Positions 8,718-18,703 of a stretch of 64,000 nucleotides of DNA are shown in pieces (the first letter of the stretch is position 1; each line of letters starts with the position of its first letter). The stretch is from assembly GCF_037120725.1 (NCBI RefSeq), contig NZ_JBBAXC010000017.1, positions 1-64,000 of the forward strand, in the 5' to 3' direction. The position numbers and the translations under genes are program-made. A model generated the notes under the pieces. That model was not told the DNA's origin, ran no database searches, and was given only the letters and a program-made list of their open reading frames with translations. This stretch comes from Bacillus spongiae. GTDB taxonomy: Bacteria > Bacillota > Bacilli > Bacillales > Bacillaceae_K.

Positions 8718-9670
8718 GATAATCCCCCCTTATTAATGTTCATTACGGCCTCAATTTGCCGCTTTATTCGTTCAAGTTGTTGGTAGATACGTAACGCTTC
8801 CTCCAATGTTACTTCCTGAAAAGAAATCGTATCACGACGTTTTTTTTGTGCTAAAATGCGGAGGTCACCCGTAATAACGTGAGCGATTTTCGGGTAGCCA
8901 CCGGTTGTTTGGGCATCACTCAGCAATATAATGGGATTTCCATTAGGAGGCACTTGAATCGTACCTATGGTGACCCCTTCGGTAGGGTAGTGTTTCTTCA
9001 TTTGCGTTAGAACAGGTTCTCCGTTTAGACGATAGCCCATACGATTAGCTTTAGCAGAAAGCTGATATGGGGTAGATAAAAAAGCATTTTGAGAACACTT
9101 AGTAAAATCGTCAAAATGTCTTCCACGGAGAATTCGAATTGAATCTGCCTCAAGGTATTTGAATAAAGCAGGTGAGATTTTTCGTTTAAACAGTTCCTCA
9201 TCAATCGGAGTGAAAGGTAGAGTATCCCCATTTTGAATCGGCTTTCCATGAAGACCCCCGAAAGCAGAAGGAACGTATGTACTATAACTGTTTAAAATTG
9301 GTGAAAGGGTAAATCCCCCTTTTACAGCAAGGTATGCTCGACAGCCTGATATCACTCTTCCAAATGAAATTGAATCGCCTTTTTTAACTAAGTACGGTTT
9401 GCCGTTTTCAATGGGAGTAAGGTTAATTTTTGGAGAAAGGTTCCCTCCGCATACACATATTTGTGTTGGAGCGAGAACGTCTATTACGGGACCCATTAAA
9501 GTAATTTCTAAGCACGGACAATCGGTGGAGTTATGTAACATAATATTAGCGAGTCCACATGCCCATTCATCCATGGCTCCGCTTTTTGGGACGCCATATT
9601 TTCGATAACCAATTCGGCCTAAATCTTGAATGGTGGTAAATAAGCCTGATTTATTTATATAAAAACTCAT
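8714..9670 (-). CDS. pxpC: 5-oxoprolinase subunit C (carboxyltransferase-like domain)
   Basis: The 318-aa protein matches the AHS2/KipA-type carboxyltransferase domain: GLFTTIQDLGRIGYRKYGVPKSGAMD at the N-terminus (seen as two blocks, GLFTTIQDLGR and YGVPKSGAMD), then GGRLS-like GGNLSP, LPFGGLHG-like SAFGGLHGKP and the ...TTGGYPKIAHV region. It is the partner of PxpA and PxpB in 5-oxoproline hydrolysis. The ribosome site is weak (AGGTAG). Unlike many pxpBC pairs it is separated from pxpB by 320 bp. Confidence 0.9.
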   Translation of the reverse strand: MSFYINKSGLFTTIQDLGRIGYRKYGVPKSGAMDEWACGLANIMLHNSTDCPCLEITLMGPVIDVLAPTQICVCGGNLSPKINLTPIENGKPYLVKKGDSISFGRVISGCRAYLAVKGGFTLSPILNSYSTYVPSAFGGLHGKPIQNGDTLPFTPIDEELFKRKISPALFKYLEADSIRILRGRHFDDFTKCSQNAFLSTPYQLSAKANRMGYRLNGEPVLTQMKKHYPTEGVTIGTIQVPPNGNPIILLSDAQTTGGYPKIAHVITGDLRILAQKKRRDTISFQEVTLEEALRIYQQLERIKRQIEAVMNINKGGLS

Positions 9671-9990
9671 GGATGCTACCTGCTATTTATCACAATCGAT
9701 AAGTTCCCATGCCACACTTTTTCATTGTGCGAATGCGAAGAATCTTTAGTGACTCATAAGATGTTATCCTTCGTTTGAGTCTGTATTCTTCTTCCATAAT
9801 GAAAATTTGGCTTTTGCTACCTGCTATATTCGTAGATTCAAAACATGAGAAGAAATGAATAAAGGAATGGTGGAATTAAATGATAAGTGTTTCTTGGCCT
9901 AAATTTGCTTGAATCATTATGAGCAGTGCAAAAGAATAGGTGAATTTGTTTTAATAGCAGACATTTCCTCCTTTCTATCGTACTTCATAT
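9671..9990. other. unusual gap inside the pxp operon
   Basis: The gap separates pxpB (upstream on the minus strand) from pxpC. A 12-base sequence GCTACCTGCTAT occurs twice, at 9675-9686 and 9815-9826, 140 bp apart; the first copy also covers the pxpC ribosome site region. A 33-codon open frame on the minus strand (ATG at 9797) lies between them but is not convincing. The gap looks like an insertion or a decayed duplication. Confidence 0.4.
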
Positions 9991-10698
9991 TTATGTGTCG
10001 TTTCTTGTTGTTAGGTGGTTCAATTTTAGTTTGTACTCGGTTGAAGAAATGGAAGTGAAAACAACGGTATCTCCAGGGCATAAGTAGGATGGAGGGGATT
10101 TGCTAGTAATAAATAATGGGACGGGTGTTCGACCGATAATTTGCCACCCACCTGGACTGTCTTCAGGATAAATCCCTGTTTGCGAGCCAGCAATCCCTAC
10201 AGATCCTGCTTTGACTTTTAACCTAGGATTTGGTTTACGTGAAGCAGATAGTTGAGGTGGTAAACCTATTAAAAAAGGAAACCCAGGCGTAAATCCAATA
10301 AAATGAACCGAATAGACTGGCCTTGTGTGTAGTGAGATAAATTCTTCTTTGGATAAAGCTAGCTGGTGACAAAGCTGTTGTAAATCTGGCGCATATTCCT
10401 CGTCGTAACACACAGGAATTATTACCTTTCTAGAGTGAGATAAAGTAGAATGGTTGTTAAGTCGTGGCATTGTTTTTAGAATTTCCTCTAGTTCAGCCAT
10501 TCTATCATGAGATAAGATAGAAGGGGTATAATGGATAGTAATGGATTGATAGGCGGGGACAACTTCCAAAATGATGCTCCCCAACTGTCGCTCAATGTCT
10601 TTGGCGATTAACTGCAATAGGGGAAAGGATTCATCCGCTTTGATTTCGAAATGAATGATAATTGCGCTATCCCCCATAAAATGAATTGAATAGTTCAC
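9991..10698 (-). CDS. pxpB: 5-oxoprolinase subunit B (KipI-like)
   Basis: The 235-aa protein carries the AHS1/KipI features: an N-terminal GDSAIIIHF, then HTRPVYSVHFIGFTPGFPFLIGLP (in blocks VHFIGFTPGFPF and GLPPQL), and a C-terminal GSVGIAGSQTGIYPEDSPGGW. It starts at GTG 10698, with AGAGGGA 8 bases upstream. KipI of Bacillus subtilis also inhibits the sporulation kinase KinA, but the pxpC/pxpA neighbours point to 5-oxoprolinase. Confidence 0.9.
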   Translation of the reverse strand: MNYSIHFMGDSAIIIHFEIKADESFPLLQLIAKDIERQLGSIILEVVPAYQSITIHYTPSILSHDRMAELEEILKTMPRLNNHSTLSHSRKVIIPVCYDEEYAPDLQQLCHQLALSKEEFISLHTRPVYSVHFIGFTPGFPFLIGLPPQLSASRKPNPRLKVKAGSVGIAGSQTGIYPEDSPGGWQIIGRTPVPLFITSKSPPSYLCPGDTVVFTSISSTEYKLKLNHLTTRNDT

Positions 10699-10825
10699 GT
10701 TTAAATCCCTCTATTTTTTAGAATATTCGTTTATAAAAGAATACCATAATGAGTGGGAAAAATCATTCCTTACGTTAAGTATAAAATGATGGTTAAGTAG
10801 ACACTACAGATGAAGCGAGTGAAAG

Positions 10826-11506
10826 ATGATGAAAAGAATACTAATAGTGGAAGATGAAAAGAATTTGGCTAGATTCCTTGAATTAGAGCTCTCATATGAG
10901 GGATATCATGTTCAGATTATAAATGATGGTCGTGAAGGAGTAAACATGGCAGTAGCAGAAGACTGGGATGTTATACTATTGGATTTAATGCTCCCGAATA
11001 TAAATGGGATTGAAGTATGTAGGAGAATTCGGCAAGTCAAATCAACGCCAATCATTATGATTACGGCGCGAGACGGGGTTATGGATCGGGTTTCTGGTCT
11101 TGATAGTGGGGCAGATGACTATATTGTCAAACCATTTGCGATAGAAGAACTTTTAGCAAGAATTCGTGCTCTCTTTCGAAGGTTTGAGGGGAATAAAGAA
11201 AAACCCCTCTCGCAATTGAGGAATAGAGATTTAGTTCTTGAAAAAGAGTCGAGAATCGTGAAAAAAGACGGTAAAGAGGTTGAACTGACGAAACGAGAGT
11301 ATGATTTATTATTATCCTTTATGGAAAATGTCAATATTGTTTTAACAAGGGAGCAATTATTAGAAAAAGTGTGGGGGTATGACACCGAGGTGGAGACAAA
11401 TGTAGTCGATGTCTATGTAAGGTATTTACGAAATAAATTGCATGGAGATAAAGAAGGGCCGTACATCGAAACCGTTCGTGGTACGGGTTATGTGATGAGA
11501 AAATGA
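10826..11506 (+). CDS. OmpR-family response regulator, ArlR-like
   Basis: The 226-aa protein has a receiver domain (residues ~1-115) with acidic Glu9/Asp10, a phosphoacceptor Asp near 53 (LLDLMLP) and Lys near 103 (VKPF), followed by a winged-helix DNA-binding domain ending [12 protein letters not shown]. The sequence closely follows ArlR of Staphylococcus as I remember it ([26 protein letters not shown]). It overlaps the kinase gene by 4 bp (ATGA), so the two are coupled. Targets are not evident; in Staphylococcus ArlRS affects autolysis, adhesion and efflux. Confidence 0.85.
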   Translation: MMKRILIVEDEKNLARFLELELSYEGYHVQIINDGREGVNMAVAEDWDVILLDLMLPNINGIEVCRRIRQVKSTPIIMITARDGVMDRVSGLDSGADDYIVKPFAIEELLARIRALFRRFEGNKEKPLSQLRNRDLVLEKESRIVKKDGKEVELTKREYDLLLSFMENVNIVLTREQLLEKVWGYDTEVETNVVDVYVRYLRNKLHGDKEGPYIETVRGTGYVMRK

Positions 11507-12909
11507 AGAAGGTGCTTAAGTGGATTAAATCTTCTTCCTTAACGGTCAAATGGACCATTGCATCAGCTAGTGTCATTTTTATTACGTTTACGGTATTTAG
11601 CCTTATTCAATATTTATCAATAAAAGATTGGATGTTAACGGAAGAAAAGGTGAGTGTCACTCAAACGCTTAACGAGCTCTCAGTCTTTTATCAACAAAGA
11701 GGACCTGTTATTACAAAAGGAGAAATAGTGGAGAGTGAAACGCTTATTCAGCAAATTATTGATCGTAAACAAGCGGTAGTGATTTTTAATTCAAGAGGAC
11801 AATTATTTCTAAATATTTCATCAACCTCTATTTCACCATCAGAATTACCGGAAATCCCTCTTTCAAAAGAAAAAAATGTTCAATTAATAGAAGTAAATTC
11901 AGACCCCTATTACATTGGAACAGGACCCATCATTTCTAATAATTTTAATGGATATATGGTTCTCATCTCTCCATTAGCAAGATATGAAAAAATGATGGCC
12001 AATCTTCTTTGGCTAACCGTTGGTCTAGGGATACTTGCGCTTTTAATTAGTGCCCTTGTTGGGTATTTTTTAGCAAAGAGGTTTAGTCGCCCAGTGAAAG
12101 ACTTAAAGTATACGATTAAACGAATTGAAAGAAATGGATTGCAAGAACGAGTAGAAACGCTTCCTTCACAAGATGAATTAGGTGAACTGCTCATCCTCTT
12201 TAATAGGATGATGGAGAAGGTGGAAAGTAGCTTTGATCAGCAACAACAATTTGTTGAAGACGCATCTCATGAGTTGCGAACTCCTTTACAAATCATTGAA
12301 GGACATCTCAGGTTGCTACAAAGGTGGGGGAAAAATGACCCGAAAGTGTTAGAAGAATCCTTATTTTCTTCACTAGAAGAATTGCAGCGACTGAAGGAGC
12401 TTGTGGAGGATTTATTAGCCTTAACGAAACAAGACGATAAAAGAGAAGAATATTATGCAACAGATATAGTGGACATTATAAATAGGGTAATGGATGACTT
12501 TCATGTGCTTTACCCCTCATTTTCGTTTACGGTAGACAAAGAATCTAAACAATATCTAACAGATATATCACCGCGGCATTTTGAACAACTTTTGATTATT
12601 TTACTAGACAATGCTGTTAAATACTCGGAACAACGAAAAGATATTGTGATTACGATAAAACAAAACAGCGGGAAGGTCCTCATTTTGATAAAAGATTTTG
12701 GAATGGGTATACCGGCTAATGATATTCCGAAAGTGTTTCATCGGTTTTATCGAACAGATAAATCAAGGAGTCGAGAACGAGGTGGGAATGGTCTAGGGCT
12801 AGCTATCGCAAAGAGAATTATTAGTCGCTATAGTGGAGAAATTCACATCTCAAGTGAAGAGAACAAAGGAACAGAGGTTTTAATTAAACTAAATGAGGGA
12901 AAAAGCTGA
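11503..12909 (+). CDS. sensor histidine kinase, ArlS-like
   Basis: The 468-aa membrane kinase has TM1 at ~17-38, an extracytoplasmic loop to ~165, TM2 at ~168-190 and a HAMP domain at ~190-243. The HisKA domain has the phosphorylated His at about 256 (DASHELRTP), and the HATPase has an N box ([10 protein letters not shown]), G1 (DFGMGIP), F box ([13 protein letters not shown]) and G2 ([11 protein letters not shown]). It phosphorylates the regulator encoded immediately upstream. The signal it senses cannot be told from the sequence. Confidence 0.88.
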   Translation: MKKVLKWIKSSSLTVKWTIASASVIFITFTVFSLIQYLSIKDWMLTEEKVSVTQTLNELSVFYQQRGPVITKGEIVESETLIQQIIDRKQAVVIFNSRGQLFLNISSTSISPSELPEIPLSKEKNVQLIEVNSDPYYIGTGPIISNNFNGYMVLISPLARYEKMMANLLWLTVGLGILALLISALVGYFLAKRFSRPVKDLKYTIKRIERNGLQERVETLPSQDELGELLILFNRMMEKVESSFDQQQQFVEDASHELRTPLQIIEGHLRLLQRWGKNDPKVLEESLFSSLEELQRLKELVEDLLALTKQDDKREEYYATDIVDIINRVMDDFHVLYPSFSFTVDKESKQYLTDISPRHFEQLLIILLDNAVKYSEQRKDIVITIKQNSGKVLILIKDFGMGIPANDIPKVFHRFYRTDKSRSRERGGNGLGLAIAKRIISRYSGEIHISSEENKGTEVLIKLNEGKS

Positions 12910-12938
12910 GAAGGATGAGACAAACTTCTCAGTTTTTT
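12905..12938 (+). terminator. terminator of the two-component operon
   Basis: CTGAGAAG (12906-12913) pairs with CTTCTCAG (12925-12932), followed by six Ts. The left arm overlaps the stop codon of the kinase gene. Confidence 0.8.
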
Positions 12939-12990
12939 GGTTTTATTAAACTAGACCTTATATTGTTTCTAAAAGAAATCCTATGGAAGG

Positions 12991-13461
12991 TTACTTTCTC
13001 CTTATAATATCGATTTCAGTGTACTCAATTTCCTTTAGTTTTAATAATCTAATTTCAAGCATTCCCTCTTTATATTGAGCGTAGGTTCCTTTTTTACGAA
13101 CGGGTGAAGGGAGGGGAATGGTATGTCTTTCATCTGAGAAACCAGTTGATATGGAAATGGAATGTGACGTGTGAGAAATTTTTGTGTTTTTCACTTCCTC
13201 TTCGTCTATCTCCAAGCGAAGAAAGATAAAATCAAAGGTTTCGTATATATTGAGCGGAACACCTTCATTAGCTTGAGTGTCATCCGAGTTCGTATCTGAT
13301 GTTGTATTTGATTGTCCATGGTTTTGTGCATGTAAAGCAGAATCTATAATATTTTGAACATATTGCTCAATATCGTCTGCTTTGAAGGAAGGAAAACCAT
13401 TTTTTTGACCATTTTTTAAATTAGGGAATAACATGTTCCATGGAAACATCTTCTTCGTCAC
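12991..13461 (-). CDS. Hsp20/GerT-like spore protein
   Basis: The 156-aa protein has a charged N-terminus containing FPWNMLFPNLKNG, a low-complexity linker rich in Ser, Thr, Asn and Asp (~50-65), and a C-terminal domain with an alpha-crystallin-like pattern (FIFLRLEID, then PSPVRKKGTYAQYKEGMLEIRL, seen as VRKKGTYAQYK and GMLEIRLLK). This resembles GerT/CotP-type small heat-shock relatives of the Bacillus spore coat. The start is uncertain: GTG 13461 has AAGGA almost abutting it, while ATG 13449 has a longer spacing. It is a single gene with no visible partner. Confidence 0.5.
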   Translation of the reverse strand: MTKKMFPWNMLFPNLKNGQKNGFPSFKADDIEQYVQNIIDSALHAQNHGQSNTTSDTNSDDTQANEGVPLNIYETFDFIFLRLEIDEEEVKNTKISHTSHSISISTGFSDERHTIPLPSPVRKKGTYAQYKEGMLEIRLLKLKEIEYTEIDIIRRK

Positions 13462-14041
13462 ATCCTTCGAACATCTGAAAGAAGTTTCTCTTTAATAAAA
13501 TGTACGGTTTAAAGATTCCCTAACGAAAAATCTATAAACCTTGTCGTAATTTTCTCCGCTATATACCCATGATATGCCCAATTGAAAATGGATGTTCATT
13601 TGTAGAGAAGAATAATGGGCAAAATGACCAAAAAAAATTGTAGAAAAATTGTTGAAAACAGAAAAAAATATTTGGTTTTTTTAGACAGTAGTAGTAAGAT
13701 GGTTAATGAAAATGAATTGATACGTTGCTTACGTTTTTTTGGAAAAGGAAGCGCTTTATTATTTGTTATTTCAGAATAGTCTAGCGGATATTTTAAAACC
13801 TTCATTATATGATGGATTTATTGAGTATAATGAGCAAATGAAATAGCCTAATCATCAAAAATTTATGAAATTTACTTTAAAGTCTTTTCCTTCCTACAAA
13901 CGAGTGATAAAATGGCAATGTAAGCGTTTCATTTCTTCTATTGCTATAATATTTTTATTATTTGAATTGTGAAAAAAAGAGAATAAATGGAACCCATAAT
14001 GAATAGAGAAAAATGGGGCAATATCGTTGGAGGTTTTACAC
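13462..14041. other. odhA upstream region with a possible small gene and cre-like site
   Basis: A 54-codon open frame (13615-13779, plus strand, ATG after a weak GAGAAG) encodes a Lys-rich peptide containing FLDSSSKMV and FFGKGSALLFVISE. I do not recognise it, and it may be a relic. The rest is the AT-rich control region of odhA. Confidence 0.35.
13919..13932 (+). promoter_or_regulatory. possible CcpA (cre-like) site upstream of odhA
   Basis: TGTAAGCGTTTCAT resembles the cre consensus TGWAANCGNTNWCA in its left half but is one base short in the right half. It lies ~12 bp before a TATAAT (13944-13949), where binding would block the promoter. odhAB is known to be carbon-catabolite controlled in Bacillus subtilis. 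The site call is tentative. Confidence 0.4.
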
Positions 14042-16867
14042 ATGAAAAAGCATTCGAACCAAGTGGATCCATGGAAACAATTTTCTGGACCAAACCTTGG
14101 TTACGTCATGGATGTATATGAACAATTTCAACATGATCCTGAAAGTGTTGATGCAGAATTGCAAGAACTATTTAAACAATATGGTTCTCCAATGCAATCA
14201 AATGGAATCAGCTCTCTTGAAACAGAGAGAGAGGCAGCTATTTCACCTTCGTCTTTTTCAAAAGTAGTAGCAGCTGTTCAATTAGCGGATAATATTCGTA
14301 CATATGGTCATTTAGCAGCAGATATTAATCCGTTAAAAACGAGAAAGCTTGATACGAGAAGAATTGAGCTTGATACGTTTAATTTAACCGAAGAAGACTT
14401 AAAACATGTACCTGTTCAATATATTTGTCCAGATGCACCATCACACGTCCAAAATGGACTTGATGCGATCAATCATTTAAAAGAAGTTTATACAAATAAA
14501 ATGGCATTTGAATATAGTCATGTTCATGAACTTGAAGAGAAAAAATGGCTGCGTCAAAAAATTGAGTCTGGTTCAATCAATTTAAACCTTATGAAAGACG
14601 AAAAGCTTAACCTATTAAAACGTTTATCAGAGGTAGAAGGCTTTGAGAATTTTGTACATAAAACGTTTGTAGGTCAAAAGCGCTTTTCAATTGAAGGCTT
14701 AGATTCAATGATCCCATTATTAGACCAATTAGTTCAACATTCCGTAGAAAAAGGAGCCAAGACCGTAAATATTGGAATGGCTCACCGTGGACGTTTGAAT
14801 GTGCTTGCTCATGTGATAGGCAAACCGTACGAAATGATTTTCGCAGAGTTTCAGCATTCTCCGAGTAAAGACTTAATCCCTTCAGAAGGTTCCATCGGAA
14901 TAACGTATGGCTGGACGGGAGATGTGAAATATCATTTAGGTGCAGATAGACAAATCAAAGGTGCTAATACCGCTCGAGCGCGTATTACCCTTGCAAATAA
15001 TCCGAGTCATTTAGAGGTAATCAGCCCGATTGTTGCAGGCTATACAAGAGCTGCACAAGAAGAGAGGGAAGGGGTTGGCTACCCAACTCAATCATCAGAA
15101 TCATCTTATGCGATCATGATTCATGGAGATGCTGCTTTTCCTGGACAAGGAATTGTTGCAGAAACGTTTAACTTTAGTGGTTTACGTGGATATTCAACAG
15201 GAGGTTCTATCCATCTTATTGCAAACAATATGATTGGATTTACAACTGAGAGTTATGATTCACGTTCAACGAAATACTCATCCGATACTGCGAAAGGATT
15301 TGAAGTTCCAATTATCCATGTTAATGGAGATGATCCGGAAGCATGCTTGGCAGCTGCTGTATTAGCATATGAGTATCGAGAAACGTTTAAAAAGGACTTT
15401 GTCATTGATTTAATTGGCTATCGTCGTTTTGGTCATAACGAAACGGATGAGCCAATGGTAACAAACCCTTTAATGTATAGCATTATCTCGAATCACCCGA
15501 CGGCAAAATCACTATATGCTAATAAATTGAAAAACGAAGGAATTGTTACAGACGAAGAAATCGCGAAATTAGAAAAAGAAATTCGAGAAACTCTTCAAAG
15601 CGCTTTTGATAAAGTGCCGAAAAAGGAAGATGATCCGGATATCGTAATGAATCCGCCTGAAATTGTATCGAATGGGTTATCGAATGTTGATACGAGTATA
15701 GATACAATAGAATTAAAACAAATAAATGAAAAGCTTTTAACATGGCCAGCCAATATCAAAGTCTTTAAGAAACTTGAACGAATACTAAATCGCAGAAAAG
15801 AGCCATTTGAAGGTAAAGGGAAAATCAATTGGGCTCATGCTGAAACATTAGCCTTTGCAGGTATTTTAAAGGACGGAACTCCGATTCGTTTATGTGGGCA
15901 AGACTCTGAAAGAGGAACATTTGCGCAACGTCACCTTGTTTTACATGATGTAGAAACAGGGGAAGAATATATTCCACTTCATCATATCGATGGTGGTAAG
16001 GCATCCTTTGTTGTTCACAACAGTCCATTAACAGAATCAGCCGTTGTTGGATATGAATATGGGTACAACGTATTTGCTCCAGAAACATTAGTATTGTGGG
16101 AAGCTCAGTTTGGTGATTTTGCTAACATGGCTCAAGTTATGTTTGATCAATTTATCTCATCTGGTAGAGCGAAATGGGGTCAAAAATCTGGACTCGTTAT
16201 GCTATTACCACATGGTTATGAAGGGCAAGGGCCTGAGCATTCCTCAGGACGAGTTGAGCGTTTTCTACAATCTGCAGCGGAAAACAACTGGACTGTTGCA
16301 AATGTTTCAACGGCAAGCCAATACTTTCATATTTTACGAAGACAAGCGGCCATTCTCCAAAAAGAAGAGGTTAGGCCACTTATCATCATGACACCGAAAA
16401 GCTTACTTCGTAATACACTAGCTTCTGCAACACCCGAACAATTATCAACGGGTCGTTTCCAGCCAGTACTGGAGCAAGAAGGATTAGGTGACAATGTAGA
16501 GTCAGTGGAAAGAATTGTTTTATGTACAGGTAAAATTGGCATTGAGCTTGAAGAAAAACTAGCATCTGGAGAGGACCGTGATTGGCTACACATCGTAAGA
16601 GTTGAAGAAATTTATCCTTTCCCTCAAAAACAGGTATCGGATATTCTTAAGCGCTACCCGAATGTAAACGAGGTTGTTTGGGTACAAGAAGAGCCAAAAA
16701 ATATGGGTGCATGGACGTTTGTTGAGCCATATTTGAATGAATTAGCTTCTGCTTCAATCGATGTTTCGTATATCGGGCGTCGAAGACGTTCAAGTCCGTC
16801 AGAAGGAGAGCCGACGGTACACAAAAAAGAACAAAATAGAATATTACAGGAAGCTTTAAACCGTTAA
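14042..16867 (+). CDS. odhA: 2-oxoglutarate dehydrogenase E1 component
   Basis: This thiamine diphosphate-dependent subunit decarboxylates 2-oxoglutarate and transfers the succinyl group to E2 lipoate in the TCA cycle. The start is ATG 14042, 7 bases after TTGGAGGT, giving 941 aa, the normal Bacillus length. Visible are the N-terminal [18 protein letters not shown]2-binding block, [23 protein letters not shown] (ThDP/Mg), the [11 protein letters not shown] block and the C-terminal transketolase-like pyrimidine-binding region ([29 protein letters not shown]). It is followed 19 bp later by odhB in one operon. No frameshift or missing motif was seen. Confidence 0.97.
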   Translation: MKKHSNQVDPWKQFSGPNLGYVMDVYEQFQHDPESVDAELQELFKQYGSPMQSNGISSLETEREAAISPSSFSKVVAAVQLADNIRTYGHLAADINPLKTRKLDTRRIELDTFNLTEEDLKHVPVQYICPDAPSHVQNGLDAINHLKEVYTNKMAFEYSHVHELEEKKWLRQKIESGSINLNLMKDEKLNLLKRLSEVEGFENFVHKTFVGQKRFSIEGLDSMIPLLDQLVQHSVEKGAKTVNIGMAHRGRLNVLAHVIGKPYEMIFAEFQHSPSKDLIPSEGSIGITYGWTGDVKYHLGADRQIKGANTARARITLANNPSHLEVISPIVAGYTRAAQEEREGVGYPTQSSESSYAIMIHGDAAFPGQGIVAETFNFSGLRGYSTGGSIHLIANNMIGFTTESYDSRSTKYSSDTAKGFEVPIIHVNGDDPEACLAAAVLAYEYRETFKKDFVIDLIGYRRFGHNETDEPMVTNPLMYSIISNHPTAKSLYANKLKNEGIVTDEEIAKLEKEIRETLQSAFDKVPKKEDDPDIVMNPPEIVSNGLSNVDTSIDTIELKQINEKLLTWPANIKVFKKLERILNRRKEPFEGKGKINWAHAETLAFAGILKDGTPIRLCGQDSERGTFAQRHLVLHDVETGEEYIPLHHIDGGKASFVVHNSPLTESAVVGYEYGYNVFAPETLVLWEAQFGDFANMAQVMFDQFISSGRAKWGQKSGLVMLLPHGYEGQGPEHSSGRVERFLQSAAENNWTVANVSTASQYFHILRRQAAILQKEEVRPLIIMTPKSLLRNTLASATPEQLSTGRFQPVLEQEGLGDNVESVERIVLCTGKIGIELEEKLASGEDRDWLHIVRVEEIYPFPQKQVSDILKRYPNVNEVVWVQEEPKNMGAWTFVEPYLNELASASIDVSYIGRRRRSSPSEGEPTVHKKEQNRILQEALNR

Positions 16868-16886
16868 GTTAGAGGAGGATATGAAA

Positions 16887-18122
16887 GTGGCAGAAATTAG
16901 AGTTCCAGAACTGGCAGAATCAATTACGGAAGGTACGATCGCTCAATGGGTGAAAAAGCCAGGTGATATGGTTGAAAAAGGTGAATATATCGTAGAGCTA
17001 GAAACAGATAAAGTAAATATCGAAGTTATTTCTGATGAAGCAGGCGTATTAACAGAATTAAAAGCAGTAGAAGGTGATACTGTAGAGGTGGGCCAAGTCA
17101 TTGCTTTAGTCGGTGAAGGGTCTCCTGAAGTGGAGAAAGCGGAACCAGTAGTTGTAGAAACTGAAAAACAGGATTCTCCAGCAGTTAGCAGTGAGCCAGA
17201 AGTAGAAGTAAACGAAAATGGAAAACGTCCAATTGCATCTCCTGCTGCAAGAAAACTTGCCCGTGAGAAGGGAATTGATTTATCAGAAGTACCAACGGTT
17301 GATCCATTAGGGCGCGTTCGTAAACAGGACGTAGATTCATTTGATAAGCAACCAAAAGCGGTTCAAGAGCCACAAAAGCAGGAATCAAGCCCTGCACCTG
17401 CTCCAAAACAAGTAGATACAAAACCGGTTGTTCGTGAAAAAATGTCTCGTCGTCGTCAAACGATTGCGAAAAGACTTGTTGAGGTTCAACAAACTGCCGC
17501 TATGTTAACGACCTTTAATGAGATTGATATGACGAATGTAATGGAGCTAAGGAAGCGAAAAAAAGATAAATTCTTTGAGGATCATGATGTACGATTAGGA
17601 TTTATGTCCTTCTTTACAAAAGCAGTTGTAGCAGCGTTAAAACAATACCCTTACGTAAACGCAGAAATTCAAGGCGATGAAATTGTTTTAAAGAAATTTT
17701 ATGACGTCGGCGTTGCGGTTTCGACAGAAGATGGGCTTGTCGTACCGGTTGTCCGTGATTGTGACCGGAAAAATTTTGCTGAAATTGAAGGTGAGATTGT
17801 CGGTCTTGCTACAAAAGCAAGAGATAATAAACTGGCATTAAGTGATCTTCAAGGAGGAAGCTTTACCATTACAAATGGTGGCGTATTCGGTTCATTATTG
17901 TCTACACCAATTTTAAATGGACCACAGGTAGGAATACTTGGTATGCATACGATTCAGCTTCGCCCTGTTGCGATTGACAAAGAGCGCATGGAGAACCGTC
18001 CAATGATGTATGTGGCCCTATCCTATGACCATCGTATTATCGATGGAAAAGAAGCGGTTGGCTTTTTAGCAAAAGTGAAGTCACTTCTAGAAAACCCTGA
18101 AGACCTACTGCTTGAAGGATAA
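16887..18122 (+). CDS. odhB: 2-oxoglutarate dehydrogenase E2 (dihydrolipoyl succinyltransferase)
   Basis: The 411-aa protein has an N-terminal lipoyl domain with the lipoylated Lys at ~42 (ETDKVNIEV), an acidic Ala/Pro linker, a peripheral subunit-binding domain (~112-148, [18 protein letters not shown]) and a catalytic domain ending [17 protein letters not shown] with the active His and Asp. I choose GTG 16887, 8 bases after AGGAGG, which gives [12 protein letters not shown] like the Bacillus subtilis protein. ATG 16881 is only 2 bases from the ribosome site. E3 is not encoded here and is presumably shared with other complexes. Confidence 0.96.
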   Translation: MAEIRVPELAESITEGTIAQWVKKPGDMVEKGEYIVELETDKVNIEVISDEAGVLTELKAVEGDTVEVGQVIALVGEGSPEVEKAEPVVVETEKQDSPAVSSEPEVEVNENGKRPIASPAARKLAREKGIDLSEVPTVDPLGRVRKQDVDSFDKQPKAVQEPQKQESSPAPAPKQVDTKPVVREKMSRRRQTIAKRLVEVQQTAAMLTTFNEIDMTNVMELRKRKKDKFFEDHDVRLGFMSFFTKAVVAALKQYPYVNAEIQGDEIVLKKFYDVGVAVSTEDGLVVPVVRDCDRKNFAEIEGEIVGLATKARDNKLALSDLQGGSFTITNGGVFGSLLSTPILNGPQVGILGMHTIQLRPVAIDKERMENRPMMYVALSYDHRIIDGKEAVGFLAKVKSLLENPEDLLLEG

Positions 18123-18166
18123 TAGGTTATTCGAATTCCTGATGCAATATTCACGTGCAAAGGAAG

Positions 18167-18200
18167 AAAACACTAGAATTTTTTAATTCTAGTGTTTTTA
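18167..18200 (+). terminator. terminator of odhAB
   Basis: AAAACACTAGAATT (18167-18180) pairs with AATTCTAGTGTTTT (18185-18198) around a TTTT loop, followed by Ts. Confidence 0.85.
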
Positions 18201-18404
18201 TTTTACTTAAAATAAACGTTTCATATTAGATTGTTGATTAAACTTGAAATATGGAGGGCATTTAAACCTTATGCACGTAAATATTTTTTTATGAGAAGAA
18301 TCAAGTAAGGATCTGTGCGAGTAGTTATTTAAATTGCGTTAGGGAAACTTTTTTTAGTATCTGCATAAATTATAAGTAACAGTATGTATTAGGAGGGACT
18401 CATT

Positions 18405-18518
18405 TTGTCACCAAAAAATGCTAAAAAAATGTTAATGTACAGTCACATTTTCCATGCGCTAGGCATTTTATCAAATAAAGATATGGAAAAACTAAAAAAT
18501 AAGAAAGAGCACGTGTAA
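18405..18518 (+). CDS. 37-aa basic small protein
   Basis: The TTG start lies 7 bases after AGGAGGG (18391-18397). The peptide (MSPKNAKKMLMYSHIFHALG, then ILSNKDMEKLKNKKEHV) is basic with an amphipathic middle. I do not recognise it. A good ribosome site, a plausible upstream gap for a promoter and a terminator starting at its stop codon argue that it is expressed. It converges with the Sda-like gene, with which it shares the terminator. Confidence 0.55.
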   Translation: MSPKNAKKMLMYSHIFHALGILSNKDMEKLKNKKEHV

Positions 18519-18552
18519 AGACGCTTGGCATAGCCAAACGTCTCAGTTTTTA
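18519..18552. terminator. bidirectional terminator between two tiny genes
   Basis: AGACGcTTGGC (18519-18529) pairs with GCCAAaCGTCT (18533-18543) with one mismatch. A T tract follows on the plus side, and the CTTTA run follows on the minus side. It serves the 37-aa gene and, from the other side, the Sda-like gene. Confidence 0.7.
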
Positions 18553-18568
18553 TTCTTTATCGACTGAT

Positions 18569-18703
18569 TTATACGCTTTTAAATGGTTTTAATCCCCTTT
18601 GGCGTAGTTCCTTTTTTAACAATTGTATCCAATCTTTCTCTTGACCATGAGTTTTCGCGTCCCGGTAGGCTGCAACCAGCTGTTCATTACTTAAAATCTT
18701 CAT
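18569..18703 (-). CDS. sda: Sda-like sporulation histidine-kinase inhibitor
   Basis: The 44-aa protein reads MKILSNEQLVAAYRDAKTHG and then QEKDWIQLLKKELRQRGLKPFKSV. It follows the Sda pattern LSDELLIESYxKATxxxLxxDFIxLIExEIxRRSL in spacing and chemistry: an LS-E-L start, a Tyr at 13, an acidic-aromatic pair (DW for DF) and a basic end of helix 2. Sda binds the dimerisation domain of KinA and blocks sporulation when replication is disturbed. The start is ATG 18703, 6 bases after GGAGG; a second ATG lies 3 bases earlier. The assignment is from motif memory; length and hairpin-helix pattern agree. Confidence 0.75.
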   Translation of the reverse strand: MKILSNEQLVAAYRDAKTHGQEKDWIQLLKKELRQRGLKPFKSV

